Positions 23,106 to 31,952 of a stretch of 34,023 bases of DNA are shown one piece after another; position 1 is the first letter of the stretch; every line of letters starts with the position of its first letter. Position numbers and translations under genes: made by a program. Origin of the DNA: Candidatus Moraniibacteriota bacterium (GTDB lineage: Bacteria; Patescibacteriota; Minisyncoccia; Moranbacterales; GCA-2747515); NCBI GenBank assembly GCA_002747515.1, contig PDPP01000007.1, positions 1-34,023 on the forward strand, read 5' to 3'. A model generated the notes under the pieces. The model saw only the letters and a list, made by a program, of their open reading frames with translations, had not been told where the DNA came from and did no database searches.

Positions 23106-24290
23106 ATGAGAAATAAAAAAGAGAAATTTCTTTGGGGCGTGGTTAATATAGGTAGTCAGACAGAGGGCGGTCAATTGCATAGCGATTGGTTGCGATGGTC
23201 TCAGCGTGGTGTAGTTTCTGAAATTGGAATATCAAATGATTATTGGAATCGGTTTAGTAAAGATCATGAAATTGCACAATCAATTGGGTGTAATGCGTTG
23301 CGCATAACAATTGAATGGTCTCGTGTGGAGCCACAAGAAGGCAAGTTTGATAAAGATGTAATTGAATGGTATAGGAAAATACTTCAAAATATAAGAGAGT
23401 GTGACATGCAAGTTGTTGTAGGTTTATGGCATTGGAGTGTGCCAGAATGGTTTGAAGATCGATATGGTATTCACAAAAAAGAAAGTGTAAAAAAGTTTGA
23501 ATTATTTGTCCGATATGTGCGAAATGAGTTAGGCGACATGATTGATTATGTAGTTATTCTCAATGAACCAAATGTTTTCGTGTCAACAAGTTATATATTA
23601 GGTGAGCGTCCGCCATTTTTTAGAGATTTGGTGAAAGCATTTTGTGCAAAAAGAAATTTAGTAAAAATGCATTGCAGTGCATATCATATATGGAAAGAAA
23701 AATATTCAAGTGTTCCAGTGGGAACAGCATTTTTATGGAATCATGAATTTAGTGCACATAATACTTTTTTACAAAAAGGATATCTTTTTTTTAAAAAACA
23801 ATGTTTGATGTGGTGGTGGATTGATAAAATTCTGAATTACAGTGATTATCTCGGGATTAATTATTATACGAGTGACGGTCTTTTTTTTGGAAAGAGCGGT
23901 GGAAGATTTGGGATGCATGGGATAAATAATTGGAATGATCCAGATGTATGGAAAATTTTTCCTAAAGGATTGTATCACGTACTCATGCAGGTAGATAAAT
24001 ATAAAAAGCCAATTTATATTTTGGAAAATGGCAAACCGACAGTGACAGGTATTGATGATTGGGATCGGCAAAAGTTTTTAGTACAAAGTATTAATTATAT
24101 GAAAAAAGCAATAGCAGAGGGCGTGAATGTGAAGGGATATTTTCATTATAGTTTATGTGATAGTTATGAATGGACGAGTGGTTATGATTTTAAATTTGGT
24201 CTTGTAGAGATTGATCGTGAAACATTAAAAAGAAAGCAGCGAAAAAGTTGTGATATTTATAAGAAAATAATTAGAGAGAATGAAAAGTAA
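23106..24290 (+). CDS. Family GH1 glycoside hydrolase (beta-glucosidase-like)
   Basis: Encodes 394 residues, somewhat short for GH1 (about 440-480). The (beta/alpha)8-barrel motifs are present: T-I-E-W-S-R-V-E-P-x-E-G, the W-H-W-S-V-P-E-W-F strand, L-N-E-P with the acid/base E154, Y-L-G-I-N-Y-Y, and I-L-E-N-G with the nucleophile E307. It probably hydrolyses beta-glycosides in the cytoplasm, since no signal peptide is present. The last 11 nt overlap the next gene, so the two are co-transcribed. The ATG lies at the predicted transcription start. Confidence 0.88.
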   Translation: MRNKKEKFLWGVVNIGSQTEGGQLHSDWLRWSQRGVVSEIGISNDYWNRFSKDHEIAQSIGCNALRITIEWSRVEPQEGKFDKDVIEWYRKILQNIRECDMQVVVGLWHWSVPEWFEDRYGIHKKESVKKFELFVRYVRNELGDMIDYVVILNEPNVFVSTSYILGERPPFFRDLVKAFCAKRNLVKMHCSAYHIWKEKYSSVPVGTAFLWNHEFSAHNTFLQKGYLFFKKQCLMWWWIDKILNYSDYLGINYYTSDGLFFGKSGGRFGMHGINNWNDPDVWKIFPKGLYHVLMQVDKYKKPIYILENGKPTVTGIDDWDRQKFLVQSINYMKKAIAEGVNVKGYFHYSLCDSYEWTSGYDFKFGLVEIDRETLKRKQRKSCDIYKKIIRENEK

Positions 24291-24900
24291 AAAGAAATAT
24301 ATAATTGGATTTTTACTTATTTTTATCGTGTTGATATTGTGTGCAATTTTTTCGCGATATTTTGTATTGAGTTATAGTAAAGAATTTATTTTTCAGGCAA
24401 ATGAAATTGAACAACTTGAAGAATGTCAGAATGTGATTGTTCTTGGCGCAATGCTTTATTCAAATGGACAAATGAGTGGCATGCTCAAGGAGCGTGCAAT
24501 GGCGACGATGGATATTTATAATGAAGGAAAGGTATGTAAAATTCTTATCAGTGGAGATGGTGCAAGTAAAAATGGTAGCGATGAAGTAAAAGCAGTAAGG
24601 CAATATTTAATTGAGAATGGTGTGGATAAAAATGTTATATTAGAAGATAAAGAAGGATTTGACACATTTCAGAGCATGAAAAATGCACGGGATATATTTC
24701 ATTTTGAAAATGCATTGGTTATAACGCAGACATTTCATTTGTCACGAGCAGTGTATATTGCTCGTGCTTTAGATATTGATGCAAGGGGATATGTCGCGTA
24801 CAAATATCCTTATAAAAGTCAATGGGAAAAGCGACGAAATTTTTTTCGTGAATATCCTGCTGCTGTGAAGGCAGTGTATGAAGTGATTTTTAAGGATTAA
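24280..24900 (+). CDS. SanA/YdcF-like DUF218 membrane protein
   Basis: Encodes 206 residues. One N-terminal membrane helix (about residues 7-27) anchors a DUF218 domain: V-I-V-L-G-A, L-K-E-R-A-M-A-T, I-L-I-S-G-D-G, D-T-F-Q-S-M, and I-T-Q-T-F-H-L-S-R-A. SanA in enteric bacteria affects envelope permeability to vancomycin; the biochemical role is unknown. Its start overlaps the end of the GH1 gene by 11 nt. Confidence 0.85.
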   Translation: MKSKKKYIIGFLLIFIVLILCAIFSRYFVLSYSKEFIFQANEIEQLEECQNVIVLGAMLYSNGQMSGMLKERAMATMDIYNEGKVCKILISGDGASKNGSDEVKAVRQYLIENGVDKNVILEDKEGFDTFQSMKNARDIFHFENALVITQTFHLSRAVYIARALDIDARGYVAYKYPYKSQWEKRRNFFREYPAAVKAVYEVIFKD

Positions 24901-24952
24901 AATAATAAGGTTGAGATTTTGAAATAAGTTTAGAGGATGACAATAAAGTTTT

Positions 24953-25384
24953 ATGAAAATCAAAATTATAACAATTGGGAAGCCGAAACTTTCTTTTGTG
25001 AAGTCTGGATTTGAAGAATATATAAAACGCCTGAGAGGATATCATAGAGTGGAAGTAGTACATTTACCAGATAACGTAGTGGAAGAAAAAATTGTAAAAT
25101 TGTGTGATAATGATTTTGTTGTTATGTTGGATGAAAGAGGGAAAGAGTTTTCAAGTAAAGAGTTGGCATTTTTTCTTAATAAAAAATCTGTACAGGGGGT
25201 GGGAAAAATAATTTTTCTCATTGGTGGTCCTGATGGACATGGTGATGTGGTGAAAAGTCGAGCAGATATGCTCTTAAGTATGAGCAAGCTTACGTTTCCA
25301 CACGATATTGCATTGCTACTCATCAGCGAAGCGCTGTACCGCGCAAGTACAATCATTCATAATCATCCATACCATAGAGATTAA
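24953..25384 (+). CDS. rlmH: 23S rRNA pseudouridine-1915 N3-methyltransferase
   Basis: Encodes 143 residues of the SPOUT-fold RlmH (YbeA) family, which methylates pseudouridine 1915 in helix 69 of 23S rRNA with SAM. Recognised by I-G-K-P at the start, the L-D-E-R-G-K-x-F-S-S segment, the knot motif F-L-I-G-G-P-D-G-H, L-S-x-x-T-F-P-H, and the Y-R-A-x-x-I-x-x-x-x-P-Y-H-R end. Full length. Confidence 0.94.
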   Translation: MKIKIITIGKPKLSFVKSGFEEYIKRLRGYHRVEVVHLPDNVVEEKIVKLCDNDFVVMLDERGKEFSSKELAFFLNKKSVQGVGKIIFLIGGPDGHGDVVKSRADMLLSMSKLTFPHDIALLLISEALYRASTIIHNHPYHRD

Positions 25385-25501
25385 GTCTTAAATAATAAAA
25401 AATAGTCAAAAAAATGGTCGGATGTAGAATAATTTTGTTTCATGTTTTTTATTTTTTGTGATCATTTATAAATTTTATATAAATTCAAATATTCTATATT
25501 T

Positions 25502-26233
25502 ATGAATATAAAAGAGTTATATCAAAAGTTAAAAAAAGGTAAAGAAGATCTGATTATTATTGAAGGTTTACATGCGTTTAAGCATGCGGCACGATTTGGA
25601 GCGGATTTTATAGATGTGGTGACGGATGATAAAGCGTGTGTAAAAGTATTGATGAGAAAAATTGCAACAGATAGTGATGTGGAGTATGTAGAGAAATATG
25701 CACGAGATATTGGACCGGCAGATTTTGCGCACCTTGCATCACAAGCGGAGCGGACGGGACTTGTGGCATTTGCCAAGAAACCACACTACACAGTGGGTAA
25801 TTTTTTAGATGGTCCGATTGTGTTTGTCGAAAATCCGCACGACATTAATAATGTTGGTGCGGTTATTCGCGTCGCGGCGGCATTTGGTGCCGGTGCAGTG
25901 TGTATGACAGGAGAAGTGAATCCATGGCATGTCGTGGCGGTGCGTGCTGCTGCTGGATTGCAGTGGGCGGTGCCAGTTGTACAGGTGAGCTCTATCGATG
26001 ATGTGAGTGCAGGACGGACAGTGTATGCATGTGATGCAGATGGGCATAATATGTATAAAATGGATGTGGAGAGAAATGGTGTTTTTGTTTTTGGCACAGA
26101 ACGTAATGGCATCTCACCAGAACTCAAAGAACGTGCAGATCACACAATTGCAATTCCGATGCAAGAAAACGTATCCAGCATGAACTTGGCGACAAGTGTA
26201 TCAGCGGTACTTTTTGGATGTCTTGGAAAGTAG
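25502..26233 (+). CDS. SpoU-family RNA 2'-O-methyltransferase (TrmH/RlmB-like)
   Basis: Encodes 243 residues with an N-terminal substrate-binding part and a SPOUT domain. The three SpoU motifs are present: N-N-V-G-A-V-I-R-V-A-A-A-F-G-A, F-G-T-E-R-N-G-I-S, and I-P-M-Q-E-N-V-S-S-M-N-L-A-T-S. It should methylate a ribose in rRNA or tRNA; whether the target is G2251 of 23S rRNA or a tRNA position cannot be told. Bases in its second half look richer in G and C than those of its neighbours. Confidence 0.88.
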   Translation: MNIKELYQKLKKGKEDLIIIEGLHAFKHAARFGADFIDVVTDDKACVKVLMRKIATDSDVEYVEKYARDIGPADFAHLASQAERTGLVAFAKKPHYTVGNFLDGPIVFVENPHDINNVGAVIRVAAAFGAGAVCMTGEVNPWHVVAVRAAAGLQWAVPVVQVSSIDDVSAGRTVYACDADGHNMYKMDVERNGVFVFGTERNGISPELKERADHTIAIPMQENVSSMNLATSVSAVLFGCLGK

Positions 26234-26300
26234 TTGGATAACTCGTGATGTGTTTGCAACTGTGTGATTTTGGTGAGAGGTGTTTACGTCATTTTTAGTA

Positions 26301-26328
26301 TTGACGTTGTGGTGTAAAAGCGTATGAT
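26301..26328 (+). promoter_or_regulatory. Promoter of map, leaderless layout
   Basis: TTGACG (26301-26306) and TATGAT (26323-26328) are 16 nt apart, putting transcription start at about 26335. The ATG at 26336 therefore begins the message. Confidence 0.6.
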
Positions 26329-26335
26329 AGAATAT

Positions 26336-27109
26336 ATGAATACGAAACATTTTGTAAAAACTGACGAAGAAATTGCCATCATGCGTGAGGGGTGTCAGAT
26401 TCTTGCGTCTGTGATGGGGAAGTTGGAGAAAAAAATGGCTGTGGGAGTCACTGGATTAGAGGTGGACCAATTAGCAGAATCATTGATTCGTGAGGCAGGA
26501 TGTGAACCAGCATTTAAAGGGTACGGTGCAGAGAGTGGTGATCCATTTCCTGCAACAGTGTGTTTTTCGGTAAATGAAGGTATTGTACACGGTATTCCAA
26601 CAGAAAGAGTAATCGAAGATGGAGATATGATTAAAATTGATATTGGTCTTAAACACAAAGGCATGTTTGCAGATATGGCACGGTCATTTCTTGTAGGTAA
26701 TGTGCCAGAAGAGGCTATAGCACTTGTAGAAGTAACACGCAAAGCCTTTAATAAGGGCGTTGCAACTATTAAAAATGGGTCAACACTTGAAGAATATGCT
26801 CGTGCAGTACAGGAATATGCAGAAGGTCAGGGATATCACATGGTAAAAAATCTTGTAGGGCATGGAATTGGGCATGATTTACATGAAGCGCCACAGATTC
26901 CAAATTATGTCAGCAAGCGGATGAATAATTTTACATTTAAAACAGGCATGACTGTTGCAATTGAGCCAATGGTGAACATTGGCACAGAGGAAGTGCAGAT
27001 AGCGGATGACGGATGGACATTTGAAACTGCTGATGGTAGTCTTTCGGCACATTGGGAAAATACAATTCTTGTTACAGAAAAGGGAAGTGAAATATTAACC
27101 AAAAATTAA
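26336..27109 (+). CDS. map: Methionine aminopeptidase, type I
   Basis: Encodes 257 residues that remove the initiator methionine. The five metal ligands are in place: I-D-I-G-x-K and D-M-A-R-S-F (two Asp), G-H-G-I-G-H-D-L-H-E (His), I-E-P-M-V (Glu), and W-E-N-T (Glu). The in-frame ATG at 26324 overlaps the -10 box, so 26336 is preferred. In many bacteria map lies in the ribosomal operon between adk/secY and infA; here it is separate. Confidence 0.94.
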   Translation: MNTKHFVKTDEEIAIMREGCQILASVMGKLEKKMAVGVTGLEVDQLAESLIREAGCEPAFKGYGAESGDPFPATVCFSVNEGIVHGIPTERVIEDGDMIKIDIGLKHKGMFADMARSFLVGNVPEEAIALVEVTRKAFNKGVATIKNGSTLEEYARAVQEYAEGQGYHMVKNLVGHGIGHDLHEAPQIPNYVSKRMNNFTFKTGMTVAIEPMVNIGTEEVQIADDGWTFETADGSLSAHWENTILVTEKGSEILTKN

Positions 27110-27218
27110 AAGGAATAATTTTCAATTTACAAAATTTTTAGACAATTTTCAGTTTTTGATGTGTGGTTTTAATTTGTGAATTGGAAATTTTTTGTTTATC
27201 ATATTTTTTAGTATAACT

Positions 27219-27617
27219 ATGTTATTAGGAATTGATTGGGGCAAAAAAAAGATTGGACTTGCGATTGCGCATGAGGATATGGCAATTGCGACGGCATATG
27301 ATACGATTGAAAATACGCGTGATGTCTTTGATATTATAAAAGAGGTTGTGCGAGAGCATGAAGTGCACACGATTGTTGTCGGACGCAGTGAGCACAGTGG
27401 TCATCATGATAATGTGGAAGTAATTAATCAATTTGCACAGAAATGTCAAGCTTTATGTGGTGTGCCGGTAGTATTTGCGCAAGAAATGTTTTCAACGCGA
27501 GAAGCACAAAGTAACCTTATCGCAGCTGGGAAGAAAGGTATATCACAAAAAGATGATGCTGAGTCAGCACGGATTATATTGCAGCAATATCTAGATGCGC
27601 AAAAAGAGGTTTTGTAG
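27219..27617 (+). CDS. ruvX: RuvX/YqgF-family Holliday-junction resolvase-like RNase H-fold protein
   Basis: Encodes 132 residues. The typical opening L-L-G-I-D-W-G-K-K-K-I-G-L-A-I contains the first catalytic Asp, V-V-G-R-S-E-H is the middle motif, D-D-A-E-S-A-R-I-I-L the C-terminal acidic motif. YqgF proteins process pre-16S rRNA 5' ends and may also resolve junctions. The start at 27219 is preferred over 27192 because it places the conserved motif right at the N-terminus. Confidence 0.9.
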   Translation: MLLGIDWGKKKIGLAIAHEDMAIATAYDTIENTRDVFDIIKEVVREHEVHTIVVGRSEHSGHHDNVEVINQFAQKCQALCGVPVVFAQEMFSTREAQSNLIAAGKKGISQKDDAESARIILQQYLDAQKEVL

Positions 27618-27669
27618 TATACTTGTAAGTGTAAGATAATAAATCATTGTAAAGGATGTTTTTGATTTT

Positions 27670-28434
27670 ATGGAAAAAATAACTTTATCAATCATTATTC
27701 CTGCATACAAAGAAGCAGAGCGCATTGGTTCAAATTTGCTTGAGATTAAGAAATACATTGAATTTAAAAAAATATCATATGAAATACTTGTTGTTGTGGA
27801 TGGTTCGCCAGATAATACTGCAGAACTTGCACGTGGATATGGGGAACAAATTGAAAATTTGCGTGTAATTGACAATAAAAAAAATCACGGCAAGGGATAT
27901 GTGGTGCGACAAGGTCTTCTCGAAGCGAGAGGAGAGTATCGTGTTTTTCTCGATGCAGATGGTTCTACGTCGATTACACATATGGATGCAGCATTTAAGT
28001 TATTGAAAGATGGTGCAGATGTTGTTGTAGGATCGCGTGATATTGAAGGATCATATATACAGGTGCATCAACCACGTATACGTGAATTGATGGGTAGTGC
28101 GGGCAATTGGCTGATTCGTATCGTTCTTGGTTTGTGGTCTTATCCTGATACGCAATGTGGATTTAAAGTTCTTAGAGCACATGCAGCACGTGCAGTTGCA
28201 TCACGTATGGTAGTGGATCGGTTTGGATTTGATTTTGAATTGATAATTTTGGCACATAAACTTGGATTTAATGTGAGGCAGATGCCTGTGAGATGGCTCA
28301 ATGAAGAAGGATCTACTGTTGGATTGACTGGACCAAATGGTTTTATTCAAGTTCTTGTTGATTTATTCAAGACGCGATTGCGATTGTGGGGAGGAAAATA
28401 TAAAATTGATACATATAAAAAGCAAAATAAATAG
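27670..28434 (+). CDS. Family 2 glycosyltransferase (dolichyl-phosphate sugar synthase-like)
   Basis: Encodes 254 residues of a GT-A-fold enzyme. S-I-I-I-P-A-Y-K-E-A-E-R-I, V-V-D-G-S-P-D-N-T, L-D-A-D-G-S-T (the DxD-type site), V-V-G-S-R and Q-C-G-F-K-V are all conserved in the ALG5/DPM1-like group that transfers glucose or mannose from a nucleotide sugar to a polyprenyl phosphate. No membrane helix is obvious, so it would work at the membrane face. The acceptor is unknown. Confidence 0.88.
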   Translation: MEKITLSIIIPAYKEAERIGSNLLEIKKYIEFKKISYEILVVVDGSPDNTAELARGYGEQIENLRVIDNKKNHGKGYVVRQGLLEARGEYRVFLDADGSTSITHMDAAFKLLKDGADVVVGSRDIEGSYIQVHQPRIRELMGSAGNWLIRIVLGLWSYPDTQCGFKVLRAHAARAVASRMVVDRFGFDFELIILAHKLGFNVRQMPVRWLNEEGSTVGLTGPNGFIQVLVDLFKTRLRLWGGKYKIDTYKKQNK

Positions 28435-28520
28435 ATCTTTCGTATTTTCAATTGTATTAAAAAAATATGAAAGCTCTAAATAAACAATAATCATTGTGCA
28501 TTTTTTGCACACAAAAGCCA

Positions 28521-29555
28521 ATGATCAATGTGAATTTAGAAGAAAAAAAACAAATAGGACATGAAAGTGAATTGCGTTATGATATGCTCAGGGATGAATG
28601 GGTTATTATTTCGGACAAAAGAAAAAAGCGTCCAAGTGATTTTGTGGATGAAAGTGAAAAACCAGAGTATGATTTAGAATCAGACCTTTTTGCCGATCCG
28701 GAAAAAACAAATCAAGAAAGAGACGTTTTGATTTATCGTAATGAAGAGGAAGAATGGACAACGCGTGTCTTTCCAAATAAATATCCAGCAATTGAAACTG
28801 ATAATGTGGCAAAGGATCTTTCTGAAGGTCCTTATCAGTCAATGCGCGCTCTTGGTCATCATGAGGTTGTAGTGACGCGAGATGGTCGACGAGTTTTTGC
28901 GATGCTTGAACAAAATGAATTGGCAGAAGTGATTGATGCATATAAGGAGCGATACATTTCACTTATGAGTGGTCAGGGCGTGAGTAGTATTTCCATCTTT
29001 CATAATCACGGTAAGAAGGCTGGTGCATCTATTTTACATCCACATTCACAAATTATTGCATTGCCAGTTGTGACACCAGCTGTTATGCAAGAAATTCGTG
29101 TATGTCAAAAACATGCACGCTCGCACAAAGAACATTTATTTGAAATGATGGTGGAGTATGAGCTTGAGTGTGGAAAGCGTATTGTATATACAAATGATAA
29201 ATTTATTGTGTATTGTCCGTTTGCGTCATCGCGTGCATTTCAAATGCGTATTTTACCACGACAGCAACAGCCATATTTTGAGCGCATTTCTCCAGATGAT
29301 GAGTTATTTCTCGCAGACGCGTTGTCGTATGCGCTGAAGGCATTGTATAACACGCTTGATGATCCTGACTTTAATTATTATATCCGTACTGCACCGTGTG
29401 ATGGGCAGGCGTATGATGAGTATAGTTTTCACATTGATGTTTTTCCACGCACACATATTTATGCAGGATTTGAATTTGCAACTGATATTGAGGTTGTACC
29501 CGTTGCTCCAGAAAATGCCACAAAACATCTACGCGATTCTATCGAGATTCACTAA
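28521..29555 (+). CDS. galT: GalT-like nucleotidylyltransferase without the usual Cys pair
   Basis: Encodes about 344 residues of the histidine-triad nucleotidylyltransferase family that includes galactose-1-phosphate uridylyltransferase. Present are E-L-R-Y-D, W-V-I-I-S, R-P-S-D-F, V-F-P-N-K-Y-P-A, H-N-H-G-K-K-A-G-A-S and the active H-P-H-S-Q, plus H-I-D-V-F-P-R. Where related proteins have C-x-x-C after R-P-x-D-F, this one has D-L-F-A-D-P, so the structural zinc site is altered. A TTG start at 28494 would add C-I-F-C but lies in a TGTGCA/TGCACA hairpin, so the ATG at 28521 is preferred. The true substrate may differ from galactose phosphate. Confidence 0.75.
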   Translation: MINVNLEEKKQIGHESELRYDMLRDEWVIISDKRKKRPSDFVDESEKPEYDLESDLFADPEKTNQERDVLIYRNEEEEWTTRVFPNKYPAIETDNVAKDLSEGPYQSMRALGHHEVVVTRDGRRVFAMLEQNELAEVIDAYKERYISLMSGQGVSSISIFHNHGKKAGASILHPHSQIIALPVVTPAVMQEIRVCQKHARSHKEHLFEMMVEYELECGKRIVYTNDKFIVYCPFASSRAFQMRILPRQQQPYFERISPDDELFLADALSYALKALYNTLDDPDFNYYIRTAPCDGQAYDEYSFHIDVFPRTHIYAGFEFATDIEVVPVAPENATKHLRDSIEIH

Positions 29556-29576
29556 TTACTGACAGATATTTCTCTC

Positions 29577-30068
29577 ATGAAAGAACACATTATTGATTTT
29601 TTTTCTACATTACCAGACGGACTCGCGACGTTTTTTGTTGCGATGATACCAATTACAGAATTACGTGCGTCTATTCCGTTTGCGATATTAAAATTGGATA
29701 TGCCACCAATTGAGGCGTTTGTATATTCTGTTTTAGGAAATGTTTTTGCAGGTGTTTTGGTTCTCATTTTTGTGGAAAATGTTTTGCATGTGTTATTAAA
29801 TTGCATCGGTCCGTTGAAAAATTTTTGGGAAAAATATATTCATCGAATTCATACAAAAAACAAGGACAAATTTGAGAAGTGGGGTGCTGTGGCGTTGGTG
29901 ACATTTGTCGCAATTCCGTTACCGCTTACAGGAATCGTAACTGGTGCAGTCGCAGCATCGATTTTTCAGATTCCTTTTCGCAAAGCAATTCCGTTTTTGG
30001 TATTAGGATCAATAATTGCTGGTATATTTGTCACGTTTCTTACGATTGGAACTGATTTTTTGATTTAA
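29577..30068 (+). CDS. Small multi-drug export-like membrane protein (COG2426)
   Basis: Encodes 163 residues with about four hydrophobic segments. The family pattern is visible: P-I-T-E-L-R-A-S-I-P near residue 26, G-N near 50, and I-P-L-P-L-T-G-I-V-T-G near 113-123. Despite its Pfam name, its function is not established. It lies 21 nt after the GalT-like gene and 14 nt before tpiA, so it is probably in one transcript with the glycolytic genes. Confidence 0.85.
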   Translation: MKEHIIDFFSTLPDGLATFFVAMIPITELRASIPFAILKLDMPPIEAFVYSVLGNVFAGVLVLIFVENVLHVLLNCIGPLKNFWEKYIHRIHTKNKDKFEKWGAVALVTFVAIPLPLTGIVTGAVAASIFQIPFRKAIPFLVLGSIIAGIFVTFLTIGTDFLI

Positions 30069-30082
30069 AATAAAACTAAAAC

Positions 30083-30829
30083 ATGAAAAAATTAATTGTT
30101 GGAAATTTGAAGATGAATATGGAAAATGTGTCACAGCGTGATGCATATTGTAAAGATATATTAGAAGAATTTTCGTCTATTAAAACAAAGCATGAAATTG
30201 TAGTTTGTCCACCAATTATTTATACAGAATATTTTTGTCGTGTATTGCAAAAAAGCGGTATTGTAGTTGGTGCACAGGATTGTTTTTGGGAATTGTATGG
30301 AAGTTATACTGGAAATACATCACCAAAATCAATTCGTTCGCTTGGTGGACAATATGTGATTATTGGACATAGTGAGCGTCGTGATTACAATCATGAAAGC
30401 GATGAAGATGTGCTGAGAAAAACTATGATGGCTCTGCGTTCTGAGCTCGTGCCGATTGTGTGTACAGGATTTCTTTCACATGAAGATGAAATGCAGAGTG
30501 TACAGTCACAGATTGATATTTTGGTTCAAAATTTTGAATGGGAGGAAATGCAAAGTGTTATTATTGCATATGAACCAGTGTGGGCAATTGGTAGTGGAAA
30601 AATACCAACGAGTGATGACATTCATACAATGGTGATGTACATTCGTTCAATTATTGCACATAAGTTTGGTAATAAAAAATCATTGGAGATACCTGTTCTT
30701 TATGGTGGAAGTGTCAATGCAGAAAACATTAAAGAAACATGCGTTGATGCATATGCAGATGGTGTGTTGGTAGGTGGTGCAAGTTTAGCTCCTGTAAAAT
30801 TTGCTAATATTGTTCGAAATTTATATTGA
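30083..30829 (+). CDS. tpiA: Triosephosphate isomerase
   Basis: Encodes 248 residues; interconverts dihydroxyacetone phosphate and glyceraldehyde-3-phosphate. Active-site residues are N8, K10, H96 (in I-I-G-H-S-E-R-R) and E164 (in A-Y-E-P-V-W-A-I-G-S-G-K); the phosphate loop Y-G-G-S-V-N-A-E-N and G-V-L-V-G-G are present. Two conserved positions differ: G-N-L-K-M-N instead of G-N-W-K-M-N, and V-C-T-G-F where most enzymes have C-x-G-E. It precedes gap by 22 nt. Confidence 0.95.
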   Translation: MKKLIVGNLKMNMENVSQRDAYCKDILEEFSSIKTKHEIVVCPPIIYTEYFCRVLQKSGIVVGAQDCFWELYGSYTGNTSPKSIRSLGGQYVIIGHSERRDYNHESDEDVLRKTMMALRSELVPIVCTGFLSHEDEMQSVQSQIDILVQNFEWEEMQSVIIAYEPVWAIGSGKIPTSDDIHTMVMYIRSIIAHKFGNKKSLEIPVLYGGSVNAENIKETCVDAYADGVLVGGASLAPVKFANIVRNLY

Positions 30830-30851
30830 TAATTAAAATTAATAAAAAAAT

Positions 30852-31862
30852 ATGAAAAAAACAAAAATTGCTATCAATGGTTTTGGTCGCATTGGTCGTG
30901 CGGCATTTCGCATTATTGAGGAGCGTGAAGATTGTGAAGTTGTTGCAATTAATGATTTGACAGATAATGCAACGCTAGCACATCTTTTGCAATACGATAC
31001 AGTATTTCGTAAATATCCCAAAATTGTCAGTTCTAATGAAAAATACCTTATTGTAGATGAGGAAAAATATCCTGTTTTTGCAAATCCGGATCCGGCACAA
31101 TTACCATGGGCAGAAAAAGAAGTCGATATTGTTTTAGAATGTACAGGTTTTTTTGTAAAAGATGGTGCAGCATATAAGCATCTTGATGCTGGTGCAAAAC
31201 GTGTGGTGATTTCTGCACCTGCAAAAGGTGAGGGAGATGTGGAAACATATGTTCTCGGAGTTCAAGAGCCGCGTCGTGAGTCAACGCACGTCATATCAAA
31301 TGCATCATGTACAACAAACTGTATTTCACCTGTGATGAAAGTAATGTGTGATGAATTTGGCGTGGAGAAGTCTCTCATGACAACAATCCATTCATATACA
31401 TCAACACAAAAACTACAAGATGGTCCAGCAAAGGATTTGCGCAAAGCGCGCGCTGCAGCACAAAACATCATTCCAACGACAACTGGTGCAGCAATTGCAA
31501 CAACAAAAGTAATTCCAGAACTCGTAGACCGCTTTGACGGTATGGCGATGCGTGTGCCAACAATCGATGCATCAATTGCAGATATCACTGTCGTGACAAA
31601 ACGCGATGTGACAGAAGAAGAAGTCAATAACGCACTCATTAGTGCGTCAGCAGGGGAACTAAAAGGCATTTTGGGTGTGACAGATGAACCGCTTGTATCA
31701 AGTGACTTTATCGGTGAGTGTCGATCAAGTGTAGTGGATTTGTCACTGACAAAAGTCATTGGTGGCAATCTCGTCAAGGTCATTGCATGGTATGACAATG
31801 AATGGGGATACGCAAATCGTCTTGTAGATATGGCTGTGAGATATGGGAAGATATTTCAATAA
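30852..31862 (+). CDS. gap: Glyceraldehyde-3-phosphate dehydrogenase, phosphorylating
   Basis: Encodes 336 residues. The Rossmann start I-N-G-F-G-R-I-G-R, the catalytic N-A-S-C-T-T-N-C with C153, H180 in T-I-H-S-Y-T, and the C-terminal W-Y-D-N-E-W-G-Y are all intact. Acting after tpiA in glycolysis, it makes 1,3-bisphosphoglycerate. The tpiA-gap order points to a working lower glycolysis; pgk is not in the window. Confidence 0.97.
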   Translation: MKKTKIAINGFGRIGRAAFRIIEEREDCEVVAINDLTDNATLAHLLQYDTVFRKYPKIVSSNEKYLIVDEEKYPVFANPDPAQLPWAEKEVDIVLECTGFFVKDGAAYKHLDAGAKRVVISAPAKGEGDVETYVLGVQEPRRESTHVISNASCTTNCISPVMKVMCDEFGVEKSLMTTIHSYTSTQKLQDGPAKDLRKARAAAQNIIPTTTGAAIATTKVIPELVDRFDGMAMRVPTIDASIADITVVTKRDVTEEEVNNALISASAGELKGILGVTDEPLVSSDFIGECRSSVVDLSLTKVIGGNLVKVIAWYDNEWGYANRLVDMAVRYGKIFQ

Positions 31863-31890
31863 TTTTTTGTTTTTATAGAATACAGCACAG

Positions 31891-31920
31891 TTGTAAATTT
31901 TTTGCATTGTGTAGTATACT
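31891..31920 (+). promoter_or_regulatory. Promoter of the secreted Tyr/Lys-tail protein
   Basis: TTGTAA (31891-31896) and TATACT (31915-31920) are spaced by 18 nt, with start near 31927. Confidence 0.55.
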
Positions 31921-31952
31921 AAAGTAGTTAGTAATTTTGTAAAAACAAAAGA

